Source: Rotaria socialis (taxonomy: Eukaryota; Rotifera; Eurotatoria; Philodinida; Philodinidae). Taken from it: a stretch of DNA of 64,000 nt. The notes under the pieces were generated by a model. That model made no database searches and had not been told where the DNA came from. It saw only the letters and a program-made list of their open reading frames with translations. The translations under genes were made by a program, and so were the position numbers. The stretch's first letter is position 1. Each line of letters opens with the position of its first letter. Location of the stretch: positions 1 through 64,000 of the forward strand of contig CAJNYU010001035.1 of assembly GCA_905331475.1 (NCBI GenBank), written 5' to 3'. Shown piece by piece: positions 44,650 to 57,574 of this stretch.

Positions 44650-47600
44650 ATATATGAATAGCCTTTAAGTTAGACAAACTATGATATTTGCACATATTAA
44701 GGCTAGTCATTAGATGATCTCTAGGATTAATCGTACTATTGACAAATATTATTTTAAATACATATTGTAAATAGTTATACTTCTAACATTAGATAGTTAC
44801 TTGATTAATCATCAAAACTTTTTGATTTACAAATATTCAGTAAGTAACATTATATTCTTTTATGAAGTTCTAGATTTACTGCTGAATCATAGCTTAACTC
44901 CGAGATGAAAACATTGGAGGCCTCTGCACTTTCGTAAGTGACAAAAAGAACACATATTTGACGCCTTTTTACTAACCAGTGAAACAAAAACACGTATTCA
45001 TAGTTTTTTCTCAACTATTAGTGGTTATTGGTCCAGATTTCACACAAATAGAGTATTTTGAAAGGGAAAAAGCAAACACAAGCGAACAGAGCACTTAACT
45101 AGAAAGATACTACAAAAGAAAAACAATGTCATATGCATGTTCTTTCTTTCTCTAAAAAGCGATTTTTTCTTTTTGTGCTTGCTCTTCTTTCTCATTACTT
45201 TAGTTCACATCTATGAGATTTAGATTTGATTCCAAGGGGGAAACGGCGAATTTTTGAACTTGAAGTTACTTTGAGCTACTTGGTTTGTACTCTGAGCTAC
45301 TTCAAGTCCGCCTTTTCCTCCTTGTTTGATTCACACAGAAAATATCTACTCCTTTAATCGGTTCTTTTCTTCTCGTAATTTCCATAGTTACCTGTTCGGA
45401 TCAATTACAGACAGGGCGTTGACGTGAAAATAAATGTATAATGACCCTCAATAGATTAAATCGTAAGTAATGTTGAATACATACGTAGAAATATATTTAG
45501 GATCAATTTTCAATTGGTTCTTGCTGAATGTGAAAAACAGTGCATACAAAATAAGAAAGTTAGATGTTTCTTACTTCATGACTCATGAAAATAAAAATAT
45601 ATTACATGCGTTCTTTCTAAGCAATGTACTAAACCAAAAAGAAACCAGCGTATGATTAATCGCCATACAAGTAAACGAATTAATTAAACGCAAGAGGTTT
45701 CTTTTTATTCGACTAGAATTTTATTTGCACATCTTGCTAAAGGAGAGAAATTAGTAGGGCACCTGCGAACATTTTTTTTCTGTTCTGTTTATCTTTCAGG
45801 TAACAAAAAAATATATTATGCTTCGTTATATCTTCCTATCACAAATCAGTTATAAAAAGATCGATGTATTCGTGTCGTCAGTTTTTTTTTGTGATTACGA
45901 ATCCAGTAGAGAGGTATATCTATTTAGTTTCTATTCGTGTATATTTTCTTCATGATTAAATCAGTTAAACAATTTTATCAGGCTTGTATCAAAGAGCACT
46001 ATGGTGTTATTGCAGTTTTATAGTGTTCATCAGATTCGAATCGATGCTTGAAAAGTTCCTATAACGGATTTTTTTTTATTCAAAAAAGGTTTCTATTGAG
46101 AAGAGTAATCGAACATTTCTTGGATTCTGTTAAGATAATAAATTCAATTTCTTTGGTATTAACTAAAAATCGGGGTTAGATGGCCGTAGATATATCTCCG
46201 GTATTTCAGTTGCTTATAGACTGTACTGGAGATATCTACGAAACATGAAGGGTATCAATTTTAGTCTAAACACCGCATCTTTAGATCGTTCTCCTTATAA
46301 AATAATATTCGAATAGATTAATAATCCAATCAAAAGTGTTTCAACGATCGATTGTATATAAATCATATACTTAAATCGTCAATTTAATTAGAATTTTTTT
46401 TATATGGCAAAACATGACGCCACTTTCGTGTCAATAAATGAAAAGTGTGTAATAAAAAAAACATCTAAAGGTAGATTATTATTAAACTTTATGTGTGAAA
46501 TGAGATGTAAAATTATATTAATATCTTTGACAAGCATATCGATTAATTTCAAGGGGGTAGCTTGTGAGATATTTAAGAATCAACCTTTTTCTGCGCGCGA
46601 CGTCAAAAAAAAAAAGCACACATAATGCTCTTGTATCTGATGATAAAATCACTGATCTGTAGTTAATTGATGAGCGTAAATATTTAATGAGAAATTTTTC
46701 GTGATTCAGGAGATTTTGTTTCATCAAAATAAACGCTGTATTTTTTTGGGCTAGCCCCGATTCATTTTGTTTTCTATACTGTAACGGTGGTGATATGTGC
46801 ACATTACTGATATAATTTGATAAGCGAACTGATGATTTTATATTCTATATTTAGTTCTTTTCTTTAACAAATATTAATAAGTACATTTTTGATGTTTCAC
46901 GTCTAGTTTTTTGTTTAATTAAAAATGGTTAATTTATGTTTCAGTGACAACAACGTATCTAGAATAATATAAGAACCATAAATGTAAAATTATTCACTAA
47001 TCATCATTTTCTTTTGTATTATCCACAAGGATAAGTTTCACTTTTGTCCCGTGCCGTTTTTTCTTTTTATGCCTGAATGATTACATTTTCGCTGAATAGC
47101 ATTGAATTAACGATTGATCTAGTATATTTAGTGCTGTATACACTTGTTTATTTACTTTTATATTTGCTTTGGTAAGGAATACTATTTCCATTCGTTATTA
47201 CTTTGCATTTATTTTCTCTGTTTGCTGTGTAGCTTTCTTGACCACTGCCACAGTCAATCATTCAATTTATATATACAATTATTTTATGCTTATCGATACT
47301 TTTTTTAATGTGTGTTTATTCACATATTATTATTGTTACATTCAGCAATATTGTTTTATACTTATGTCTTACAAGTATCGACAATCTTCGTTATGAAGAA
47401 AGAATTTTATTAGTGAATAAAAAAACATTAGAAGTAATCTTCTGTTCAGTAGTCTACAAATATACATTTAACATTGAAGAGACTCTAAGCCAAATAGCGT
47501 TTCTTGAATTGTTAATATTATTTAGGGTTACAAGGCAATGATTAGTAATTCAACTACGGTTTGTTCTCGATCGAAACATATGTTTAAGTTAAAGAAATCG

Positions 47601-48810
47601 TGTAAAACAACATTTTTTTCTTGCTTTCTCATCGCCAATTTACGTTCTCCGTTTATGTAAATCGTATCGTAATCAAGACTATGGCCAGGCGAAGAGAATA
47701 CATAGATTTAAGTGTCAACACAACATAAAAGACAAAGAATATTCTCGATCATTCTGGCGTTTAGAATAAATTCTGTCGTGGATTCCCTTGTTATTTCTCA
47801 TGCTCTGTCAATAGCAAATATAAATTTATAAGGGTTACATTTGTTTCTTCTATCGATTACGATCAATTAAATAATTGCATGATATTAGAGGTTTTTATTT
47901 CGTTTTAGTGATTCATATTACTTTCCTATGGATAACATTTTTCTTGTAGAAAAATCATTTAGTCTTAGAAAACTAAAAGACTAATGAATGCCTCTTTTTT
48001 TATTATAGATCCCAATATCTTTCGTTCTGATCAATAATTTCAACATTTCAAGATAAATATAACTTCGAACGAGCAGCCTTCATTAGAATTTTATGAGTCA
48101 TGTCATGTGAATTTGACAGGTGTGACTAATTTTAAATGGATTTGATGGAGTACGATAGGGAACACGTCAGAAAAGTGGGTGTGAAAAAAATGCATACACC
48201 AAATAAAAAGTAACTTTAAGTGCATGCTTATTTGAGTACTATTTTTACAATAGTAATCAATGTAATAGAACAAAGTTCTGTCATGTTGAACTTCTTTCTC
48301 GATGATAGAGCTACAGTTCCTTTTTTTAAAAATAATTCCTGTCTGGAAAGTTATAAAATTTTCTTCTGATCCTATCCGTCTAAAACATTAGCTTTTCTCA
48401 AATTCAAAAAATATTTAATATATTGAAACCGACGTCCCAGCAAGTTTTTCTAAAATAAATCAGGTTAACGAAGTAAAAATAAAACTCAACGCTTAAAACG
48501 GCTGTTCATTAGATCCATCGGAATCTTCTCTTCTTTCGAACAATCGTTTCTAGAAAAATTCTACAAATCTGAATTGACTTGTGTTCAACTGAATGTTAGG
48601 AAAAGTAAGTATACAATATCTACCGATTTTTGGAAACAAGAAAATATTTATTTTAATTTGATTTCATCGTAAAATTTCGATTAATTTCAGATGAGTATGT
48701 TTCATATCGGCTGGTCCTGTGATTTATTCATCTTTTAAAATCTTTGTTGGGGCTTGCTATACTGACACTATTGGTCTTCTAAATCGCAAAACGAAAATCA
48801 TCAATTAAAT
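44650..48810. other. Gene-free region
   Basis: 4.2 kb of AT-rich DNA. Frames at 45470, 46404, 46518, 47169 and 47308 are short, unspliced and show no domain. A foldback of about 18-bp arms, CGTAGATATATCTCCGGTA against CGTAGATATCTCCAGTA, lies at 46186-46242. The last 200 bp contain a likely 5' UTR intron of the next gene (GTAAGT near 48605 to CAG at 48692). Confidence 0.4.
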
Positions 48811-50481
48811 ATGAACGATTTTCATGGAAATAACGCGGCTGAACTCTTTGATCGTGAGTGTGCAGCATTCGTAATTAACTTTCAGGTCTCATTGATGATC
48901 TCCCGTAGCTATCAGCGTAGTCGGCCATACTACTATCGAATTTTCTTGGACTGAAAAATTGCAATATTTTTTGGTAGAAAGTACCAACTTGTTGATCGGA
49001 ATCTTAATTGCATGTTTATTCTTAAAAATTTTAATTTTTCAAACGAATTTCTAATTCTCCAACGAGTTACTGCTGGGCGTCGTGACCGAATGCACGAGGA
49101 GAAAAGCATCCATCCTCAAATGCTTTTCTTCATCTTAATATATACATTTCGATCATTCGAAGTAGATGTCAGAATAAAATTTTAACACAATTTCACTTTT
49201 ATTTACGCTATAGCTATTTCTGAAGAAGCTACAGAAATTCCATACGATCCAGCTACACAACTTGACGGTATGTTTTTATTATTCTATAGGCATATTTTTA
49301 TACAGAGTTTTTTGTTACGACTAGACTGGATCATAAAGCGGCAGATTGCACACGATTACGATCGATTTGATGGAGTTTTCGGACAAGCAGAACCACATCG
49401 TGGGCATCGCTGTTTTGACTGTAATAACTATCTCTTGTACCTAAATCTTTACAGTTTATTTTGTATTTTAGGGAGAACAATGTGGCATAATATTTATGGT
49501 AAGGTTAACTGTTAAATAAAGAAACAATTTCTTCATTGATCCTCATAGGTCTGATGATGAACTGGAAATGTCCTATCATTTTTGCATTGTTTATGATTAT
49601 TCTTGGTAAACTATTTTTTGAAATTTTTGTTTGTCAATTTTTTATACTTTCTGTCTAGGTTGCAGCTATATGAACACTAAGATCTCACCGGTAGTTAGTG
49701 AAGATTTAAAAGCAAATAATACGCTGAAACTTCCGATGATCAACAGTACTCCTACAGGTGCATAACATAAATATTTATTTATTTTTTAATAATATTGTAT
49801 TCGTCTTAAAGGTATGACAATACAGGAAGATGGCAGCACATGTGATGTAAATGAAATCGTGCAGGATCAACTTGATATAAATATTAATGGTAAAAAAAGT
49901 ACTCAAATAGTGACTAATAGTAGGCAAATCATTGTTCACATATTTTTGTTCATAACATTTGATACAACTATTAAGAGTCTTACGTCCAAGACGTGGTGCT
50001 AGAAAAGTCTACAGTACAATCATCGTGCCCAATAGCTGATTTTTTTATGCATGCTTTTAACAAATTGTTTTGCTGGGACGATGGTGATACGCATAATGCT
50101 TCAAATGAATTGCACGAAGATAGTAATTATCAAGGTTATGGTAAGAATGAAAATATATAATTTTTTTTGTAACATCGAAAATTTCTTTGTCTCTCTTTAG
50201 TACAAAGATATATCTTTGGCGATGATATTATTACTGTTAAAAACTTAGGTTTGTTAATATTTCTCATTATAACTAAATCTAATTAATATGATTAGGTGAA
50301 TCACTATCGTGCATTAAAAAGTACTTTATTGATATTATAAGGGAGCAACAAATCAGTCAAAAAGCCATGATCGAAGGGCAATGCATTCCCGATGAATCTT
50401 TTTATGGTATAGTTTGAAGATTAATACTTTTTTATATTTGAAATATTTATTTATTTAGATGCATCGTTCGATCAAAAATGA
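48811..50481 (+). CDS. Micro-exon gene A: acidic single-pass membrane protein of unknown function, eleven exons, all phase-1 introns
   Basis: Exons: 48811-48853, 49214-49267, 49376-49420, 49472-49498, 49549-49605, 49659-49757, 49812-49889, 50003-50140, 50201-50248, 50296-50406, 50459-50481; total 723 nt, 240 residues. Every intron interrupts a codon after its first base, so all nine internal exons (27-138 nt) are multiples of 3 and any of them could be skipped without a frameshift. The protein has an acidic N-terminus (N-N-A-A-E-L-F-D), one hydrophobic segment across exons 5-6 (C-P-I-I-F-A-L-F-M-I-I-L-G-C) and an acidic, Asn-rich C-terminal part with six cysteines. No signal peptide and no known domain. 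Exon 3 has a weak acceptor and is the least certain. The layout repeats in the two genes downstream. Function unknown; a type II membrane or secreted-surface role is only a guess. Confidence 0.65.
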
Positions 50482-51480
50482 CAACCTGAAAGTGGCGATT
50501 AACCTCGTATTTCTTCTGCTCTTGAGGATTGTCCGGCTTGATACTCGCTCAGAGAGAACTCAAAAAATATAACTAAGGAAAGGAACAAAAGCAATTTCTA
50601 TGTCATTCATACGTACGGCTACAATCATTTTATTTATTTTGGCAAACTCAACCCGGTGAAATTTAGATATGAATGTAGTAAATTATTTCTGTATCCTTTA
50701 TTTCTCTTATTTTTATGTCCAATTAATTATTCAAGACAAGTATTTGTGATATTTACTTTGGAACTCCGCTGAATTGATAAATGCCTTCGTTACGGTCATG
50801 CTTTTTCAAGTGAATTTTTTGGGTGTGGTTATACCGGTTACTTTTTTTTGTGTGCTTATTCGAGTTACTATGATCGAGTTTGAAGAAGATTTCCATGATG
50901 ATACTATATCGTAGAATATTTCTCTTTTTCTATTGTTTTATTTAGTCTTATAGAATATTTTTATAATCTTCCTTTTGGCTTAATCTGTTTTCATTATTAT
51001 TATATCACTTCTGTACTCGAAAAATATTTATGAAATATATTCTTCTTTTCTCTAGCTGAACTGGTCAAATATTTTTCTTTTAATCAATGAAAATCATTGA
51101 TATTTATGTGCCATGTATTTATCCCAAAAGTTGAATATTTCTATCGGTGGGAAACTTCCAACCGCAATATAACTATAGAGGTTAACTGCAGATGTGAGAA
51201 CTTTTGTTAGGTGCATTTTTTTTAAAGGGAACGAATCATCTTTTAGATTCTTATCAATTTTGTAGATATAAAAAACGAAATACGCAATTTGATAATGTCG
51301 TAGGTTTTGGTGACAAATTTGATCCAATGGGTGCGATAGAAAAAATATTAATCTTGAGTTCGTACCTAGAATAAGAAAAACATATGCTATCTTCTTTTTA
51401 CTGGTAAATGTGAAACCGAACAATACTTGAACAGCAAACACAGCTGTAGTGCTTCAACAAAAATATTCATTAAGCATAAT
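50482..51480. other. No supported gene
   Basis: 3' flank of gene A. A 115-codon frame on the minus strand at 51094-51441 is listed under rejected items. Confidence 0.4.
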
Positions 51481-51481
51481 C

Positions 51482-52193
51482 TACAACAGCAACCGTGGCT
51501 ATACCATCGACTATTTGTGAGAATGAAGAAAATCTCGATCACACAAATTCAGCTCGAATAACCGTGCAAGATTTAATTGAATGAAAGAACAGTGATAGTA
51601 CTTTTCTTTAGATCCTCTAGTTGAAATCTGTCAGTTTCGTAAGAAAATTCTTCTAATGATTTACGACAGAGCAAGTTAGCGCATTAAATTTTCAATGTTC
51701 TGAAACTGTTCATCGTCGAAACTTTACTCAGCTTGATATTGAGAGTATTAAGTAAAAATATTCGTTATAATAAACAATATACTTCTACTGAACTTCGCTT
51801 GACTTTGAAGAGTTCTACCTAAATGGATAGTCGTCGGTTGAATGAATCAATACATTGATATTTAAGATTCACAAATTATTGAACACCTGTTTCGATTTTC
51901 TAGTTTTTTCATCTATACACTTATTTTGCCATGACTTGATAGAATTAAACTAAATTCGAAAACCAGAAAACAATTTGTCAACTATTCGCACAGTTTATTT
52001 CATTTTTTTCTGATGTGTAGGCTTTGAATATGGTGTTCGTCCTAAAATGTCTCAATCAGGATTGGTCAAACAACAAACAATACATAATCAAGTCATTGAA
52101 ACAGTAAAAACAACAGCGATAACTGCTGTCGCATTAATATTTCGTTGTTTTTTGTCGTGTACATTCTACCGTTATAAAATAAGTATGGGATAA
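51482..52193 (+). pseudogene. Possible remnant of a further micro-exon gene
   Basis: Three protein-like pieces lie in order. About 51485-51575 reads T-V-A-I-P-S-T-I-C-E-N-E-E-N-L-D-H-T-N-S. About 51613-51680, after a TTTAG, reads P-L-V-E-I-C-Q-F-R-K-K-I. 52021-52193, after GTGTAG, reads F-E-Y-G-V-R-P-K-M-S and V-I-E-T-V-K-T-T-A-I-T-A-V-A to a TAA. The last two would open in phase 1 like the exons of the neighbouring genes. Stops and missing donors break the series. Relation to genes A-C is inferred from position and phase only. Confidence 0.25.
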
Positions 52194-55100
52194 GAAAAAA
52201 GAACAGAAGGCAAGAAGACAACCTTGAACGCTTGTTTATCGGTCGTCATTTTTGTTCGTTTTCTTATGCCCTTTTTCTTTTTTCCTTTATATTACGATTA
52301 ATTCTATCCTTCCTAAGATGAAAAAAAACAACAGGTATGTCACCCTTACTGTAGTGTTTTTTCTTTATAACTTTACGACCATTCATATATAAAGATGACA
52401 AAATATTATCACTCTTCATAGTTTGATCATTTAACAAAGAGTGCGATCGACTCAAGTGTATGTATAGTATTTGTATGCGTTATTTTTTCTCATAGATTCG
52501 ATATGGATATTAGTACAAAATGTCTTCTTTAATTCATCGCTCAGAAAATTTATTTTTATATTCAGATAAATTTTACATCAGTTAATTCAAATATTTACAA
52601 AGCGAATCGACTTTTTTCTGTTTGAAAACAAACTGTAGAAAGAAGATTTTACGAATAAATGTAATAATTCAATAATTTTTTTTTCTATTTTACTTTTTTA
52701 CACATTATAAAATATGAAAAATTCGATATGAGTTGAAAGACTAATAAGCATTATTAATTTTTTTCTATTGAAGAGTCTTCGTAGACAAAAACAATATTCT
52801 AGTTGTATAATTGAATTCTATTATTTAGAAATTATTACTATAAGCTTTATATTTGAGTATATGCGGTGGGTTTCTTGTCACTAGTTTTCATTACTTATAG
52901 CAATTGATTGTTGTTTTTTTTATCGATTGCGTCATTTCGTTTTCTATGCAATAACTATATTCATAATAAAAGCAAACGTACACGACTATTAACCATGTAC
53001 AAAATATTATTAAAAGAGAGAGAGAAAAAATGCGTTTGACTACCTTTTTCTGAAACTAGATAAAATAACGACCATGAGATTATGCGACTAATAGAAAGAA
53101 AAAAAGTACCTTAGCTACAGACAAACAAACCATAGACTACATATTTTATAATGCGTAAATTTTCTGAAGGCGGCAACTGTTAAGTAAAACCTACGTCGTT
53201 GATTTCTTCACATCCATGCAATTATTAGTACGTATCTACGGAGTTTGGCTATCAGAACGAAAAGATAGAATTCTTTTTTTGTTTGCGAAGCGGTAAAAGA
53301 GAATAAGGCGACTTCGTCGAGTGGAACGACGAAAGAAAAAAAATGAAAATCTAAGAACAAAGAAATGGGGTTCTATTACATGGTATAAAATCTATTGCAG
53401 TTTACATTTGTCCAAATATAAACGTGTTGTATCTTCGTATCATAAGTAAGTCTTTTTTTTCGTAATTCGCCATGAATTTAAAACATTAATAGTTTTGACA
53501 GATAGCTTATTTAGAACAAGTTCTCTTATCGAGAACTACTAGGCGTGGTTTTTATTATTAATAGATAAACTATTGTACGTATACGAGATTTATAATCACT
53601 ATACAGGTCCTAAATTTTATTGAATCGTCTCAAACAAAGAATCATATATATTTTGAATAAGGCTTCGAATTCGATAAAAAAATACAGCAATCTGATGTGA
53701 AATGAGACAATTTTATCCACGATATTCAGTACATATTTACGAAGAAAAATGTTAATGACTTTTCAAAATCACAAAAAAAATAAAAATAATTGTAGTAGAG
53801 TTATATCGTTTCATCATTATTCTATTTTTATTAATTAACCTCTGAAAAAGCACCTATATTCTAAAAAAATAGGGTAATATTACATTGCGTCCAACTATTA
53901 TTACCGTATTTTTAATGGCTCATATGTATATTTAGTTTTTGGTCTCGTTCTGTATTAAACATTCAAGGCCACATTCGCTTGTTGGTTTTTGCTTTTGTGT
54001 GTTTGTCAATGATTCGAAGCATGGCTACTGTTGATACAATAGTAGTTGACGAGTAAGCTGTCGTGTAAACGAGTCTCGACTCACTCATAAATATTTTATT
54101 TTGTACTTGTTAAAATATCGACATTTAGAGAGGTAACTGTGCTCAGTAATAAATCAAGTTCATTAAGAATGTAATCAGTTAATGACTAAAAAGCCCTAGA
54201 TACGTTGTTATTTTGTACTTTTTTTGAACTATTTACTTTCGTTTCCTAGTGGCTTGTTTCAATTTATTTTTGTAAACTAGTTTAAAAAAAGAAAATCATC
54301 GTTTTGTTCGTACTAGGACTAAATGAAAACCAACAAACTATTTTTTTTAAATAAAACTATGATAGTACTTATGGAGCGTGATGAAAATGACTTTATTTGG
54401 CAAAACATTTGAACATTTAAGTAAACAACAGTCGAACGAGACAACACATCATTTTCTTAGGTCAGAATTGACATATGAGAAGCTACTCATTGAAGTAGTT
54501 CCTTAAGCTATGAAGTTCTAGTGGCATAAGTTTTCCATATTTATACAATGCTTCTTGAATTTTTTGTGATTAACTATAATCAATTATTTTACTCGGTAAT
54601 TATAATCGAATAAAAATTAAGGTATACGAATATTTTCATACGTAATAAACTAAGCGATGACACAGACATTGCGTGGTCGAATACTATTGGTTGCTTTTTT
54701 CTGTCAAATACGAACAGCTGATATAGTCAAAGAAAAGATCTTTTACCATTTCAAATGTGATAAAAAGTCTAAAAACCTCCTTTTGCCACAGTTTAAACGA
54801 TAAAATGCTGTTTTCTTAACTATATAGGCATGTTTAGTTTACGATTCTACGCATATTTTTCTAAAGATTTGTTATCATAATGAAAACTTTCGTGAGATGC
54901 TTTGTAGGTTCTTATCACGCATTCGCGGTGAACCATATTCTGTTTTCAACTAAACATCAAATAAAATCATGAACAAAATGTGACTCATTTTGAGCATATC
55001 CGAAATACAAAGTTGCTGTTAGAGAAGCCTACAACAAGGTCAACAGACACAAAGCACTGATAGTTTTCGACCTTTCATGTTCTCCAAGAGAACAATAGCA

Positions 55101-55921
55101 CCTTATCTCGGTGAAAATCTATAAGCATTTGAAATGATATAATTCTATAGAATGATTAACAAAATTTAATGATAGTTTTGCGATTAAATTGGAAAAAATC
55201 ATTTGCTAACTACAGAATTTCTTAGTTTTTTTAGTAAAACGATCGTATGTTAGAATAATCGTTGAAGAAAAATAATAATACTATACTATCACTAAATTTC
55301 TGATTTATTTTTACACAAGAGGATAAGTTTATATCTAAAAACTTGACTTTCTAAGTTCTATTCAACGATAATAGAATGAATATAAACTAGATATATAAAT
55401 GCTGTATAGACACAAGTAGGGTAAGACTATAATTATTTTTAGTCGAAACGTTTTCCTATCAGAAGACTATAAGAGAAAACTCATCTATGATTAATAGGAG
55501 GTATACTAAAAGGAAATATTGAAGGAAGTCAATGCTACTTACCTTCATGTCGATTCTTTAGCTGTTTCTTTTTTGCGCACTTCGTATTTATGTATGAGAA
55601 AAATGTGATCACCTTTATACTTATCGTTCTTGACCTTAATTTTCGAGAAGCTATTTGCAAATATGCGCACATAAAATAAACCTGGATAAAGGAATAATTA
55701 TTAAGCATCAAAATGACTCACGGTTTTTGATAGAAAAACGTTACAAAAAGTCTAATATAGAAATATCATGATGAAAGTTAAAATGATTATTCATCGTTAC
55801 TGAAACAGACGGCCTACTTTGATTTTGTTTCAGATAATTTATTCTTTTATAAATTGTTGACGAGATTCAGTTGAAATCTATTAGATTAAATTCAAAAACT
55901 TTGATAAATTCTATGTAAAAA
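52194..55921. other. Gene-free region
   Basis: 3.7 kb without a frame or splice pattern I can support; AT-rich with homopolymer runs. No terminal repeats recognised. Confidence 0.4.
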
Positions 55922-57574
55922 ATGTTGAATACGAATGGTAATAACCGATACGGCTCGTCTTCATCATCTCATGGTAAGTTTTACGTAGAATTAGTTTTGA
56001 ATATTCAATTTTTATCATTTCAGGACGACACCTAAATTTACCGGCTACGGATGACAGCGATTCAACACGTATTTATTAAAATATCATCAAAACATTTTTA
56101 TGACCATATATTTTAAAATCTATTTAGAGTATTCAGTACCAGCTACTGACCTATTACCTGCTGGTATCCCGGATATGACAGGTATAGTTCATATTAGAAA
56201 TGAATATTTATTTGAACTAATGACACTGCAGATCAACAAATTAATGGTCTTATAATTTATCCAGCTAATCAAATTGCAATAGCAACATTAATGCGATATA
56301 TTTTCATATTTATCCTGATGTCTCTCATTATTCATCTATTTTACACTTCGATCGTATTGGTATACATATTTTATCAAATAAGCAATCGTGAGCATAGGCC
56401 TGGTCAACAAGCTGATGATCCTGGATTATATTATTTTGATTTACTCATGAATTGTAAGATAGTATTGAATTTCGTTTTAGAATATTCCTATACATTTTCA
56501 TTCTAGTTTTGTTTCGGCGGAATCAAAATGCTCCAACTCGTAAGTAGTAATTTTTAGATTTAGGAAAAACGAAATTCACTAATCTTATATTTTTCTAGAT
56601 GCAAATGATCACGCTTTTAGATTCTCCTTAACAGTGACACGTAAGTCATATGTTAATCGTTGTTAAAAAAATGTCTGTATTATATTTCTAGTTGCCGATG
56701 GTGATGGCGATGAAGCATTCGCAATTCAAGATACACGAGCTCATGACTATGAAATTTTGACAAGTCTAAACAATTACCGACGTATCTATGTTATAATAAT
56801 GAATGAAAACGCACATATCAATGAGGATGCAACTCTATATGAAAATAATGCTGATACAATATTGTCCGATAGTAAAAAAGCCATTTTTCAATACTTCTCT
56901 CTACCATATGTTTACTGTGAATATTTAGTGGTGAACACTACTAGTACAAGACAAAGCGAGGTTGATGGTTTAGAATGTAAGCTAAATCGACTTTTTTCCG
57001 ATAAGGCTTAAATTCATTGTTTGTCTTTTGTTTATTTTAAAGATGGCAGGCATCTTCTGAATTCAATTGCATCGTCAGATATGGCTCACTCAAATGATAT
57101 TGATGATCAAGAAGGTACGATTGACTATTTTTCTCATAAGAATCTATTATCTGTATGTAATATCAATGTTTAGATAGTAATGTTAGTTCAGATAGTGATT
57201 TTGGCGGAGATAATTTATGTGACCAGAATGAACGAAGAGGTTTGTTTAATTTCGTTTCTATCTACTTTCCTATTTTGATTGAAATTCAATACCGATGATT
57301 AGATGCAATAGTAACAAATCATGAAAATCTGGATGATGCTCAAAATTCTCGTAAGATATATTTTCATGGATTTATTTACAAATATATTATTTATTTTTCT
57401 TATATAGCTTTATCATCTAATGAAGCAACTGAAATTCCAAAAACTGTTAGAAGTCAAAGTGAAGCTTCTGTGCAAACAATAGAAAATGCATCTCGTTCAA
57501 CTGGTATAAACGATTCTAAGCATACACCTGACATTGTATCTGATTCTCAATCAGATCGTACGGACGTCAATTAA
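55922..57574 (+). CDS. Micro-exon gene B: acidic single-pass membrane protein of unknown function, eleven exons, all phase-1 introns
   Basis: Exons: 55922-55973, 56024-56068, 56128-56181, 56232-56453, 56507-56539, 56599-56640, 56692-56976, 57043-57114, 57174-57239, 57303-57350, 57408-57574; total 1,086 nt, 361 residues. All ten introns are GT-AG, 50-66 bp, and phase 1. Internal exons are 45, 54, 222, 33, 42, 285, 72, 66 and 48 nt, all multiples of 3. N-terminal S-S-S-S-S-H, then Y-S-V-P-A-T-D-L-L; a long hydrophobic stretch in exon 4 (Y-I-F-I-F-I-L-M-S-L-I-I-H-L-F-Y) predicts one membrane span; the rest is acidic, rich in Asp, Asn and Ser. Exon 7 carries the block I-Q-D-T-x-x-H-D-Y-E and N-E-D-A-T-L-Y that recurs in gene C. 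No known domain or signal peptide. The model has no internal stop and every junction is consensus, so it is probably a functional gene. Confidence 0.78.

Noticed and set aside
51094-51441. A 115-codon minus-strand frame with a protein-like end (P-P-I-E-I-F-N-F-W)
   Set aside because: No domain recognised, no splice partners, and the beginning is Phe/Leu-rich as in random AT-rich frames. It could be a fragment but I cannot support it.
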